Positions 9,565 to 17,788 are shown, counted from the first letter of the stretch. The stretch is DNA of 64,000 nt from Janthinobacterium agaricidamnosum NBRC 102515 = DSM 9628 (GCF_000723165.1 NZ_HG322949.1:3934335-3998334); one strand, 5' to 3'. The notes: a model not told the origin generated them from the sequence alone. Numbers and translations: made by a program.

Positions 9565-11421
9565 CTAGGCAGCCATGCGTACACTTCCCCTGCAACCATC
9601 CATCAGGAACGATAGGCCGACCACCAGCACCAGTTCGCCTTCCGCCGAACGGGCGGTACCGGTAATGCCATCGACCGCGATCGCCGTCATCGGCTTGATG
9701 ACCAGGTCGGCGGTGCCGTCGACCGCTTCCACGGCGAGGATGTACGGCTGTGGCGCCGCCACGACAATACCGACCCGCTCGCTGCATGCCTCGTAGCCCA
9801 GCGCGCCGGCCAGCGACCGCACCGGCAATGGACGGCCCTGATCCTTCAAGACCGGCGCGCCGCCCACTTCCATGAAGGTTTCCGGCAATTCGACGACGCG
9901 CTGCACCACCGCCATCGGCAAGGCCAGCGCGGCGCCGGAGGTCGATACCAGCATGGTCGGCACGATCGACAATTCGATCGGCAAGCGGATCGCGAACCTG
10001 GTGCCGGAACCGAGCGCCGAATCGATGTGGATCGCGCCGCGGTTTTTCTCGACCGCGGTCTTGACCACGTCCATGCCGACTCCGCGGCCGGAGACGCTGG
10101 AGGCGACATCCTTGGTCGAAAAGCCCGGCAAGAACACCAGCTGGAAACATTCGTCGTTGCTCAATTGCGCGTTTTCGCTGATCAAGCCCTTTTCAAACGC
10201 CTTTTTGCGCAACTTGGCCGGGTCCATGCCCTTGCCATCGTCTTGCAGCACGATCATCACGCTATTGGCTTCCTGCCACGCCTTCAGCGAAATATAGGAT
10301 TTGGTCGACTTGCCGGCCGCCAAACGCTCTTCCGGCGATTCGACGCCGTGATCGAGCGCGTTGCGCAACATGTGCACCAGCGGATCGTACAAGCTGTCCA
10401 CCACCACGCGGTCGACTTCGGTTTCCGCGCCTTCGATGGTCAGCTCGACATCCTTGCCCAGGTCTTTCGCCAGTTCGCGCACCAGGCGCGGGAATTTCTG
10501 GAACAGGCGGCCGACCGGCTGCATCCGCGTCGCCAGCGTGGCGCGCTGCAATTCGGTCGAGTAACGCGAGGCCCGTTCCAGCGTTTCCGCCAGCGTCGCC
10601 ATCAGCGTCGCGGCCTGGCCTTCGAATTTGAATTGCAGCAAGCGCTCCAGCAGCACGGCGGCCTGGTTGGCGGCCTGCACCGATTCACCGGCCACTTCCA
10701 GCAAGGCGTCCAGTTTCACCGCGTCGACGCGGATGCTGTCTTCCTTGACCGGCGCGCTGTTCGGCCGTTCTTCGCGGCGGTCGACGCCATCCCAGTTTTT
10801 GGCGGCAGGCTTGGCGGCGGCTGGCGCCGGCGCGGCGGCAACCGCAACGGCTGCAGGCGCAACTGGCGCGGCCGTTGGCGCGGCCGCCACGGCGGCCACG
10901 TGGGTGCCCGGCGGGGTCACCGCGACATACATCGCTTCCCAGTCCAGGCCATCGTCGCTGGCCAGCGGCTGGGCCGCTGCGGCGGCAACCGGCTGCGCCA
11001 CCGGCGCAGCCACGGCAGGCGCGGCGGCTTCACCGGTCTTGCCTTCGATGGCGTCGGTCAGGATCACTTCGAGCTCTTCCGGCATGGCCGGCAAGCTTTC
11101 CGGCGCGGCGCCATTGGCCAGTTCGGTCAGTTGGTCGGCCACGAAGCCGGACGCCTGCAACGCCGCCTCGATCGCGATCGGCGTCACCGGCGCGGCGCCG
11201 GTACGCAAGGCGTCGAACAGGTTTTCGGTCAGATGGCAGGCCGCCACCAGGGCCGGCAAGTTCATGAAACCGGCGCCGCCCTTGATGGTGTGGAAGGAGC
11301 GGAAGACCGCGTTCAGTGTTTCTTTATTGTCCGGATCGCGCTCCAGACGTAATAAGTGTTCTTCAACATTAACCGCAAGATCCATCGCCTCGACGACAAA
11401 ATCCTTGAGCATATCGTCCAT
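9565..11421 (-). CDS. CheA-type chemotaxis histidine kinase
   Basis: 618 residues. Domains in order: Hpt domain with phospho-acceptor His44 in FRSFHTIKGGAGF; an Ala/Pro-rich linker (about residues 130-215) in place of a recognisable CheY-binding P2 domain; dimerisation helices (VDAVKLDALLEVAGESVQAAN); HATPase with HMLRNALDHGVE (N box) and GRGVGMDVV plus GSGTRFAIRLP (G boxes); C-terminal CheW-like domain. Start overlaps the cheZ stop by one base (TAATG), so the two are translationally coupled. No receptor, CheW or CheY gene is nearby, so this is a second or split chemosensory locus. It probably phosphorylates a response regulator encoded elsewhere. Confidence 0.9.
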   Translation of the reverse strand: MDDMLKDFVVEAMDLAVNVEEHLLRLERDPDNKETLNAVFRSFHTIKGGAGFMNLPALVAACHLTENLFDALRTGAAPVTPIAIEAALQASGFVADQLTELANGAAPESLPAMPEELEVILTDAIEGKTGEAAAPAVAAPVAQPVAAAAAQPLASDDGLDWEAMYVAVTPPGTHVAAVAAAPTAAPVAPAAVAVAAAPAPAAAKPAAKNWDGVDRREERPNSAPVKEDSIRVDAVKLDALLEVAGESVQAANQAAVLLERLLQFKFEGQAATLMATLAETLERASRYSTELQRATLATRMQPVGRLFQKFPRLVRELAKDLGKDVELTIEGAETEVDRVVVDSLYDPLVHMLRNALDHGVESPEERLAAGKSTKSYISLKAWQEANSVMIVLQDDGKGMDPAKLRKKAFEKGLISENAQLSNDECFQLVFLPGFSTKDVASSVSGRGVGMDVVKTAVEKNRGAIHIDSALGSGTRFAIRLPIELSIVPTMLVSTSGAALALPMAVVQRVVELPETFMEVGGAPVLKDQGRPLPVRSLAGALGYEACSERVGIVVAAPQPYILAVEAVDGTADLVIKPMTAIAVDGITGTARSAEGELVLVVGLSFLMDGCRGSVRMAA

Positions 11422-12284
11422 TAGAATCCCAGATCGGCAAGAAGGTCGTCAACATTATCCTGGTCCAGCGCCACGGATGGCACGGATGGGCCCTGCATCA
11501 GCGGCGCCGGTTTTTGCGCCAGTTTTTCGCGTACTTCGGCCGGAGCATTGTCGCGCAGCAACTGAGCCAGCTCATTTTCAACGGTCTTGGTGATGTTCAC
11601 CACCTTTTTGATCAATTGACCGGTGATGTCCTGGAAGTCTTGCGCCATCATGATTTCCAGCAAGCGGGCTTTTTCCGCTTCGGTCGCTTCGGAGACGGTT
11701 TGCGCGAACTGGCGCGAATCGCCGGCCAGCGCCTTGAATTCCTCCAGGCTCAGCTTGCCGTCGAACAGTGCGGCCCAGCGCTGATCCATGTCCTTGGCTT
11801 TTTTCGACAGCACATCTTGCGCCGGCATGCCTTCGTCCAGCGTGTTGAGCACCTTGTTGGCGGCTTGTTCGGTCAGCGAAGCGACATATTCCAGGCGGTC
11901 CTGGGCGTCGACGATTTGCGACGACGCTTCGGTCAGCGCCTTGTCGTAGCCCAGTTCGCGCAGCGAATCGTGCAGCAGGCGCACGATGCCGCCCAGGCGT
12001 TCAAACATCGGCTTGTCGGCGGGATCGATGTCGCCTTCCAGAAAGGCGGCGGTGGCTTGGTCGGCAGACTCGGCAGGCGCGGACGCGGGCGCGGATCCAG
12101 CAGCCACGGCGCCAGCCGGCGCGGCGGCGGCGGACACGGACTCGAACAAGGCGTCGAAATCATCTTCATCGGCGGCAGCCGCGGCCGCTGGCGGGGCCTT
12201 CACCGGTGCCGCCTCTGGTGCAGCGGTACGTTGCGCGGATACTTCATCGAATAATGCATCGAAATCATCAGCGGCGTTGGTCAT
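11421..12284 (-). CDS. cheZ: CheZ-type chemotaxis phosphatase
   Basis: 287 residues. CheZ dephosphorylates CheY-P. The catalytic helix is intact (MMAQDFQDITGQLIKKVV, with the Gln that attacks the acyl phosphate), and the C-terminal DDLLADLGF is the known CheY-docking tail. The N-terminus is unusual: DDFDALF occurs twice, near residues 6 and 40, separated by Ala/Pro-rich sequence. The ATG at 12282-12284 is preceded by AGGGAC; a longer TTG-started form exists but is unlikely. Coupled to the CheA-type kinase gene that follows. Confidence 0.9.
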   Translation of the reverse strand: MTNAADDFDALFDEVSAQRTAAPEAAPVKAPPAAAAAADEDDFDALFESVSAAAAPAGAVAAGSAPASAPAESADQATAAFLEGDIDPADKPMFERLGGIVRLLHDSLRELGYDKALTEASSQIVDAQDRLEYVASLTEQAANKVLNTLDEGMPAQDVLSKKAKDMDQRWAALFDGKLSLEEFKALAGDSRQFAQTVSEATEAEKARLLEIMMAQDFQDITGQLIKKVVNITKTVENELAQLLRDNAPAEVREKLAQKPAPLMQGPSVPSVALDQDNVDDLLADLGF

Positions 12285-12778
12285 AGTCCCTGCTTCTCCA
12301 TAATTGGTCAAATTCTCGCCTCAGAATGCCGCACCCGACGTCGCTGGCGCGCTGACGCCTCGCCCACATATTGCCCGGCATTCTCAACTGTGCATGTTAC
12401 AGACTGGTACCTGAAATTCTCGAATCAGAGTGATTACCAAAACGTCCACGGCATACTGGCGCCGCATTGTCTGGAACATATTGTTATAGACTCTAGTAAG
12501 ATGATTTAAAGCAATACCGCTGCGATTATGCGAGTGTAGCAGGGCGTTGGCAGGTTGGTAAATCTGAAAACGCTTTTCTCCGGGCTAAGCTTGACGGTAA
12601 TTTGTTTTTCCGCACAGAAATGATCTACTTTTCTGTTGTATTTCAAAATAGTAGCACCCGGCGCGCGGCCGGGATGCGGACTGGGCCGCAAATCCGGCTG
12701 CGATTTGCAACAGCGGCGGCGGCTGGCAACGGGACATGCATTTTTTCCCAACTTGTCTATACTTAAATTACGATCCTA

Positions 12779-12792
12779 TTGATCAACATCAA
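12779..12792. promoter_or_regulatory. FNR/ANR-type binding site upstream of usp
   Basis: TTGATCAACATCAA matches the FNR consensus TTGAT-N4-ATCAA at every defined base. Its centre is 168 bases before the usp ATG. A -10-like CGTAAT at 12815-12820 would put the site near -41 (class II activation); TACAAT at 12827-12832 would put it near -53. An FNR-family regulator with the matching recognition helix is encoded at 14542-15405, so anaerobic or low-oxygen control of the usp gene is likely. Confidence 0.82.
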
Positions 12793-12859
12793 GTCTTTAC
12801 ATCTAAACAATAGTCGTAATCACGCCTACAATGAACAGGAGACAGCGGCGACCCGCGGA

Positions 12860-12904
12860 GAGACGAGACGCCAAGGCGAGACGTCGAGACGGCATGCCGA
12901 GACG
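12860..12904 (+). repeat. Five GAGACG repeats in the usp 5' leader
   Basis: GAGACG starts at 12860, 12865, 12878, 12886 and 12899; four copies are preceded by C. The block lies between the presumed promoter and the ATG at 12954. It could be a regulator or translational control element, or simple sequence slippage. Confidence 0.6.
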
Positions 12905-12953
12905 CAATAGCCGGCGACACTGTTCCACTGGTCACCTTGAAAAAGGAAATGCC

Positions 12954-13418
12954 ATGTATAAGAAAATTCTGATCACCACCGATGGTTCGGCCGTTTCCAG
13001 CAAAACCGCGTGCGCCGGCGTGGCGTTCGCCGAACAGATGCACGCCGAAGTACTGGCCCTGTATGTGGCGCAGGAATATCAATATCCTGTCTACATAGAA
13101 ATTATTCCCCCCAGCTATCCCAGCGAAGAGGAATACCGTATCGCCATGACCAAGGCTGGTGGCGAACACTTGCAGGCGGTACTCGACGCCTGTGCCAAAC
13201 GCGGCATCAGTTGCCACGGCATCACGGCATTTTCCGACACCACCGCCTTGAAAATCGTCGACATCGCCGAACAGCAAGGCTGCGACCTGATTTTCATGGG
13301 CTCGCACGGACGCAGCGGATGGGGCCAGTTATTGCTGGGCAGCGTCACCAACAAGGTCTTGTCCCATTCGAAGATACCGGTACTGGTGCACCGCCTGATC
13401 AAGGAACCGGCTGCCTGA
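12954..13418 (+). CDS. Universal stress protein, UspA family
   Basis: 154 residues, single Usp domain. The nucleotide-binding signature G-x2-G-x9-G-S is present (Gly116, Gly119, Gly129 in MGSHGRSGWGQLLLGSV), so this is an ATP-binding type. Starts MYKKILITTDGS, typical N-terminus; AAGGAAAT is well placed for the ATG at 12954, and the upstream in-frame ATG at 12831 would add a low-complexity Arg-rich leader and is rejected. The upstream FNR box suggests induction at low oxygen, as known for usp genes of other proteobacteria. Confidence 0.93.
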   Translation: MYKKILITTDGSAVSSKTACAGVAFAEQMHAEVLALYVAQEYQYPVYIEIIPPSYPSEEEYRIAMTKAGGEHLQAVLDACAKRGISCHGITAFSDTTALKIVDIAEQQGCDLIFMGSHGRSGWGQLLLGSVTNKVLSHSKIPVLVHRLIKEPAA

Positions 13419-13605
13419 GCGCCGCTAGCGGCCGATGCCCCGGTCCGGCTGGCCGGGAGGGGCTCGCCTTGCCGTTAAAACGATCTCATCCATGGACAAA
13501 ATGTTAAGAAAAAAGCAAAAACATGTAAAATCTATAGTAGTATGGCCGAAGCATGGCCCCAAGATTCAACTTTTCCGATAACACACCAGTACCCATTGAA
13601 TACCT

Positions 13606-14250
13606 ATGATTAGAATTGTGATTGCCGACGACCACACCATCATGCGCGAAGGCTTGAAGCGCATACTCGACGGCGCGCCGGATATCGACATCGTGGGCGA
13701 AGCGATCGACGGCTTCGAAGTGCTGACCCAGGTGCGCCAGGGCGGTTTCGACCTGCTGCTGCTCGACCTGTCGATGCCCGGCCGCAGCGGCGTCGACCTG
13801 ATCCGCCAGATCAAGATCGAAGCGCCCAAACTGGCGATCCTGATCCTGACCATGCATGAAGAAGAACAATACGCGGTGCGCGCGATCCGCGCCGGCGCCC
13901 AGGGCTATCTGACCAAGGAAAGCGCCGGCACCCAGCTGGTCGGCGCGATCCGCAAAGTGGCCTCGGGCCGGCCCTACATCAGCGCCGAAGTGGCCGAGCA
14001 ATTGGTGCTCAACATCATGATGCCGAATGAAAGCCTGCTCCACAAACAACTGTCCGACCGCGAATTCGAAGTATTTTCATTGCTAGTGGCCGGCAAGTCG
14101 ATTACCGAAATCGCCAACAACCTGCATCTGAGCGTCAAGACCGTCAGCACGCATAAAACCCGCATCATGCAAAAGATGGGCATGAGCTCGCTATCCGAAA
14201 TGGTGCAGTACGCCGTCGCGCACCGCCTGCTATCCCCCTTCAAGACTTGA
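13606..14250 (+). CDS. NarL/FixJ-family response regulator
   Basis: 214 residues: receiver domain with acidic pocket ADD and phospho-acceptor Asp54 (LLLLDLSMPG), TxxHE region and conserved Lys (YLTKES), then a LuxR-type HTH (LSDREFEVFSLLVAGKSITEIANNLHLSVKTVSTHKTRIMQKMG). Binds DNA as a dimer once phosphorylated. No sensor kinase gene is adjacent, so its partner is elsewhere. No good ribosome-binding site precedes the ATG. A palindrome with the heptad geometry of NarL/BvgA-type sites (14278-14291) follows the gene and precedes the FNR-family gene, which may be its target (inference). Confidence 0.93.
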   Translation: MIRIVIADDHTIMREGLKRILDGAPDIDIVGEAIDGFEVLTQVRQGGFDLLLLDLSMPGRSGVDLIRQIKIEAPKLAILILTMHEEEQYAVRAIRAGAQGYLTKESAGTQLVGAIRKVASGRPYISAEVAEQLVLNIMMPNESLLHKQLSDREFEVFSLLVAGKSITEIANNLHLSVKTVSTHKTRIMQKMGMSSLSEMVQYAVAHRLLSPFKT

Positions 14251-14277
14251 AACAAGCGCCGTCCAGCGCTGCCAGTG

Positions 14278-14291
14278 TAGGAACAATCCTA
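14278..14291. promoter_or_regulatory. TAGGA-N4-TCCTA palindrome upstream of FNR-family gene
   Basis: TAGGAACAATCCTA, perfect five-base arms around four bases. It resembles the inverted heptad sites (TAGGAAA/TTTCCTA) of BvgA-like NarL-family regulators. It lies 27 bases after the response regulator gene and 250 bases before the regulator gene start at 14542. Related sites occur at 25137 and 25782. Confidence 0.45.
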
Positions 14292-14541
14292 ACGTCAGCG
14301 CGCCATCTCCTACTGCCATATTCAGCGCCCGCTGATATCAATCATGCACTTCTGTTGGCATACTGAAACCAGCTAATCAAGTTGCTGGCAAGTTATATCA
14401 ACCCACAGCAAGTCATCAGCGAATCGGGCCAACCCCGTAGGCAAGCCAGTGATCCGATACCCGGACGCAGGCTTGCCGGAATCAAGCCCGATCCTTTTCC
14501 AATTATCCGAACTTTGATGTACCTGTCACCAGGAGATGAGC

Positions 14542-15405
14542 ATGCTGTCAACGCAAACGCCTGAAATCCGTCCCACATCGTCGCCAGCGGTGCCAACTTC
14601 TTCCATGGAAGCCGGCCGCCAGCGACAAGGGCGGCTCTGGTCCAACTTGAAGGAAGTCTGCGATTTGCTGCACATATCGGCCGCATGCACCATCGCCGCC
14701 GATGAATTATTGTTCCAGCATGTGCAGTTCAAGACCGGGCAGCGTGTGCACACCATCGGCCAGCCTTTCGACACCCTGTATATCGTCAACTCCGGTTTCC
14801 TGAAAACCGTGCTGATCGACGAATTCGGCAACGAACAAGTACTGAGCTTCCCGATGAAGGGCGACATGCTCGGCGTCGACGGCATCCACTCGCGCCACTA
14901 CTCGTCGGAAGCGGTGGCCTTGTCCGACTGCGACCTGATCTTGCTGCCGTTCAAAAAACTGACGGCGCTGGGCCGCATCCACCTGGAACTCGAAAACATG
15001 ATGTATGGCGTCATGAGCCGCGAACTGGTGCGCGAACAGGCGATGATCGGCATGCTGGGCGCGCTCAGCGCCGAAGCCCGCGTGGCGCGTTTCCTGGTGT
15101 CGCTGGCCGAGCGTTTTGCGCAAATGGGTTATTCCAGCAAATTGTTCAACCTGCGCATGACGCGCCACGAAATCGGCAGCTACCTGGGCCTGACGCTGGA
15201 AACCGTCAGCCGCACGCTGTCCGCCTTCAATGAAATTGGCCTGATCAGCGTCGACCAGCGCACCATCGGCATCAAGGATCCGGAAGCGCTGAAAACCCTG
15301 CGCCGCCTGCCGCCATCGCGTTCGCGTGCCAAGCAACTGGCCGCCGCCAAATTGAAAACCGGCGCCGAACCAGCCGTGCCGGCGCAATTGCTCGCCACCA
15401 TCTAA
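14542..15405 (+). CDS. CRP/FNR-family transcription regulator with an incomplete FNR cysteine set
   Basis: 287 residues. Cyclic-nucleotide-binding fold (GQRVHTIGQPFDTLYIVNSGFLK, GDMLGVDGI) followed by a Crp-type HTH with recognition helix LGLTLETVSRTL. Its E-x2-S-R pattern is that of E. coli FNR, which reads TTGAT-N4-ATCAA. FNR senses oxygen with a [4Fe-4S] cluster held by Cys20, 23, 29 and 122; here Cys40, Cys49 and Cys130 match 20, 29 and 122, but the residue equivalent to Cys23 is Leu. Start: AGGAG abuts the ATG at 14536 but is six bases from the ATG at 14542, which I prefer. A terminator follows. Confidence 0.87.
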   Translation: MLSTQTPEIRPTSSPAVPTSSMEAGRQRQGRLWSNLKEVCDLLHISAACTIAADELLFQHVQFKTGQRVHTIGQPFDTLYIVNSGFLKTVLIDEFGNEQVLSFPMKGDMLGVDGIHSRHYSSEAVALSDCDLILLPFKKLTALGRIHLELENMMYGVMSRELVREQAMIGMLGALSAEARVARFLVSLAERFAQMGYSSKLFNLRMTRHEIGSYLGLTLETVSRTLSAFNEIGLISVDQRTIGIKDPEALKTLRRLPPSRSRAKQLAAAKLKTGAEPAVPAQLLATI

Positions 15406-15443
15406 GCCGCGTCCCCTGCATCAACCGAGTTAGTCCCAGCTTC

Positions 15444-15477
15444 GGCCCGGCCAGTTTTTCTGGTACGGGCCTTTTTT
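15444..15477 (+). terminator. Rho-independent terminator after the FNR-family gene
   Basis: Arms GGCCCG (15444-15449) and CGGGCC (15466-15471), inner CCAG/CTGG pairs, then six T (15472-15477). Confidence 0.88.
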
Positions 15478-15657
15478 GTCGTTGCCGTTCTTGTCGTTCC
15501 CCTCCACGCCGCCTGGCCGCCTGGCCGCCAGCCACGCTGGCGCCTGCTTCGCTTTGCTGCATCGCGCGGGCCTGCCGCCACCACATTCCCGCACCGATAA
15601 AAAAGCATGGTTTTCATGCAAATAGGGCTTGCATTCAGCGCCGCATTCAACAATAAT

Positions 15658-15676
15658 GCAAATACGAATCATTCTC
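15658..15676 (+). promoter_or_regulatory. Fur box upstream of hemP
   Basis: GCAAATACGAATCATTCTC matches 13 of 19 bases of the Fur consensus GATAATGATAATCATTATC, including the central AATCATT. It ends 24 bases before the hemP ATG, so iron-bound Fur would block transcription. Confidence 0.75.
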
Positions 15677-15700
15677 AACTAAGACAAAAAGAAAGCGGAA

Positions 15701-15898
15701 ATGCAAACCTCCAAGCCAACCCCGGCCAGCGACACCCTTCCCGTCCATGCGCACGCTATTGCTGCCGCGCCACAACAACCGCACCGCATCACCAGCGCGG
15801 CGCTGTTGCAGGAACGCCGTGAAGTGGAAATCGAGCATGGCGGAAAAATCTACCGTTTGCGCGTGACCCAGTTGAACAAGCTGATCTTGACCGCCTGA
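15701..15898 (+). CDS. hemP: Hemin uptake protein HemP
   Basis: 65 residues with the HemP signature at the C-terminus: LLQERREVEIEHGGKIYRLRVTQLNKLILTA. HemP is a small protein of haem uptake loci; in Burkholderia it acts in regulating haem utilisation. The start ATG follows GAAAGCGGAA. The Fur box 24 bases upstream indicates induction by iron starvation. No TonB haem receptor follows; the next two genes are an unknown protein and a DUF2325 protein. Confidence 0.92.
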   Translation: MQTSKPTPASDTLPVHAHAIAAAPQQPHRITSAALLQERREVEIEHGGKIYRLRVTQLNKLILTA

Positions 15899-15978
15899 GA
15901 ACGTCTCAGGACCACACCCGCAAGCCATCCGTCGTCTCCAGTGCACGGTAGCCAGCAACTCACCGACAGGAGCGTTTG

Positions 15979-16329
15979 ATGGCAACCGACCGTATCGACC
16001 CGATATTTCTTTCCTCGAACCATGCCGGCAACCAGCCCGAGCTGATGCTGTCCGCCGTGTTGCACCTGATGTCGCATTACACCGCACGCAACGCCGACAG
16101 CGGCGCCTGCCTGAAACTTGCCTCGGTCATCGAGCGCCACTTGAAGGCGCTGGCCGGCCTGCCCGACCTGGGACCGGTACTGCAAGCCACTTGCCAGCAA
16201 CTGTCGGAACAATGGGCCGGCATCGTCGAACGCGACATGCCGCAAGCGCCCAAAAGCTCTTTCCTCAGCCGCATCATGTCCGCCGCCAAAGCGGACAAGA
16301 CCAGCGCTATCCCGGCGGCATTGTTGTAA
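15979..16329 (+). CDS. Conserved hypothetical protein in the hemP operon
   Basis: 116 residues, no domain recognised. Mostly helical, with two cysteines and a Ser/Lys-rich tail; no signal peptide or membrane segment. GACAGGAGCG gives a strong ribosome site for the ATG at 15979. It lies 80 bases after hemP and 56 bases before the DUF2325 gene on the same strand, so it is probably under the same Fur control. Function unknown. Confidence 0.75.
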   Translation: MATDRIDPIFLSSNHAGNQPELMLSAVLHLMSHYTARNADSGACLKLASVIERHLKALAGLPDLGPVLQATCQQLSEQWAGIVERDMPQAPKSSFLSRIMSAAKADKTSAIPAALL

Positions 16330-16385
16330 CCCTTGCTTTCATTTTCCCCAGCCCAGCCAGCGTAACTCGAACAGGAACCACGACC

Positions 16386-17600
16386 ATGTGTGACAAAGAC
16401 AAGCTTCCCGTCATCAGTAATTGCACCACCGACACCGAACCCGCCGCGCTGACCTCGCGCCGACGGCGCTTGTGGGAACTGTCGCATACCTGCCATTGCC
16501 CGCTGGTCGGTGTCGGCTTGCCGCTGGGCTACTTGCGCAAACTGGTCGGCAAGATGACCGGTGGCCGCGTGCTGGCCGACGATTACGAAGTCCACGTCGG
16601 CGCCGTCACCGAATGCGGCGTGCGCAACCGCCTGTCCGAAGCGTTGCAAAAAGAATTGGAGCGCCGTTACGCGCCGGTCATCCTGCGTTTCCGCGCAGCT
16701 AAAACCACCGCCCAGGTGGCCGAACTGTGGCACGGCGCGGTCTCCAACGGCGATGTCGCCGGCGCCTTCTGGGCCGGCTTGACCCACCCGCGCTGCGACC
16801 CCGACCTGGAAGAACAAATGTGCCGCGACCTGCACATGATCCAGCACCAGGCCGGTGCCTGCGTACGCGCCGACATGGGCAAATTTAATGCGCTGGTCGA
16901 AGAAAACGCCCATCTGAACCGCGAACTGGCCAAGCTGCAACAACGCAACAACGCGCTGCAGCTGGAAAAGGCCGCCGACACCGAACGCCAGGAAGTGTTG
17001 CTGATGCAAGCACGGTCACTGTCGATCGGCAAGGATAGCGTGATCGACGGCTTGCGCGCCGAACTGGCGCAATTGCAAGCCTCGGTGCCCGACCTGGAAT
17101 CGCGCAGCCGGCTGGTCGAACGGCTGGCCCAGATGGATGAGCGCGAGCGCGAATTGCGCGCCCAGATTAGCGAATTGAAGCAGGCCCAACATCGCGCGCC
17201 GGAAACCCTGGCGCCAGTCGCGCCCGCCCCGATGGAACCGGTGCGCAGCATGAAAATGCCGATCCGCCTGGTCGACCAGAGCGTCTTGTGCGTCGGCGGA
17301 CGCAGCGGCAACGTCGCCACCTACCGCGCGCTGATCGAACGGGTCGGCGCCCAGTTCGCCCATCACGACGGCGGCCTGGAAGACAATGCCAACAAGCTCG
17401 ATTCCAGCCTGGCGGCAGCCGACCTGGTGATTTGCCAGACCGGCTGCATCAGCCACAGCGCGTATTGGCGGGTCAAGGATTATTGCAAGCGCACCGGCAA
17501 GCGTTGCGTGTTCATTGACAACCCGAGCATTTCCAGCCTGGAGCGCGGCTTGCAGGAAGTGACTGGCGAGCTGGAAACAGGCGTCGAAAGTTTGCCATAA
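16386..17600 (+). CDS. DUF2325 domain protein with central coiled coil
   Basis: 404 residues. N-terminal region has clustered Cys/His (HTCHC near residue 37). Residues 160-285 form a long Leu/Glu/Arg-rich coiled coil. The C-terminus is a DUF2325 domain: SVLCVGGRSGNVATYRALIE, then DLVICQTGCISHSAYWRVKDYCKR, a Rossmann-like fold with conserved Cys and His. DUF2325 proteins have no settled function. The frame is open upstream to 16191 but that part overlaps the preceding gene; ATG at 16386 follows AGGAA. Co-directional with hemP, suggesting a role in iron or haem homeostasis (inference). Confidence 0.82.
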   Translation: MCDKDKLPVISNCTTDTEPAALTSRRRRLWELSHTCHCPLVGVGLPLGYLRKLVGKMTGGRVLADDYEVHVGAVTECGVRNRLSEALQKELERRYAPVILRFRAAKTTAQVAELWHGAVSNGDVAGAFWAGLTHPRCDPDLEEQMCRDLHMIQHQAGACVRADMGKFNALVEENAHLNRELAKLQQRNNALQLEKAADTERQEVLLMQARSLSIGKDSVIDGLRAELAQLQASVPDLESRSRLVERLAQMDERERELRAQISELKQAQHRAPETLAPVAPAPMEPVRSMKMPIRLVDQSVLCVGGRSGNVATYRALIERVGAQFAHHDGGLEDNANKLDSSLAAADLVICQTGCISHSAYWRVKDYCKRTGKRCVFIDNPSISSLERGLQEVTGELETGVESLP

Positions 17601-17663
17601 AGTCAAGCTGTCGCTGATATCGCGACAGTGGCCTGCGCCGACAAAAAGATGTTGACATTCACC

Positions 17664-17709
17664 ATGCACGCCATATAATTGATTAATTACTCAATTATAT
17701 GGCGTGCAT
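17664..17709. repeat. Perfect 19-bp inverted repeat
   Basis: ATGCACGCCATATAATTGA (17664-17682) and its exact complement (17691-17709) around TTAATTAC. No T-run follows, so it is a poor intrinsic terminator; the A+T-rich core TTGATTAATTACTCAA looks like a TetR-type operator. It lies 64 bases after the DUF2325 gene and 107 bases before the SDR gene. Confidence 0.8.
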
Positions 17710-17788
17710 CACGTATGGCACTGCCTTTGGAGTTCGTCATCCTGCCGTGCATCTGTCGATCTACGGCACTTTTTTTAAATCATTAAAT

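Larger units (their letters stand above)
12285..12953. other. Divergent regulatory region between cheZ and the usp gene
   Basis: About 670 bases without a convincing gene. It holds the promoter of cheZ (minus), a perfect FNR site at 12779-12792, a possible -10 (TACAAT, 12827-12832) for the usp gene and a transcribed leader with five GAGACG copies. The 12300-12780 part has no other structure I can support. Confidence 0.6.

Noticed and set aside
12506..12751. Possible small minus-strand gene between cheZ and usp
   Set aside because: 81 codons, no ribosome-binding site, no family, and unlikely composition (mixed Cys/Arg/Pro then random).
12954..13418. Longer usp protein starting at 12831
   Set aside because: Would translate the GAGACG repeat leader into an Arg-rich segment; Usp homology and the ribosome site both begin at 12954.
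13421..13432. Palindrome GCCGCTAGCGGC directly after usp
   Set aside because: No T-run and only six-base arms in G+C-rich DNA; not convincing as a terminator.
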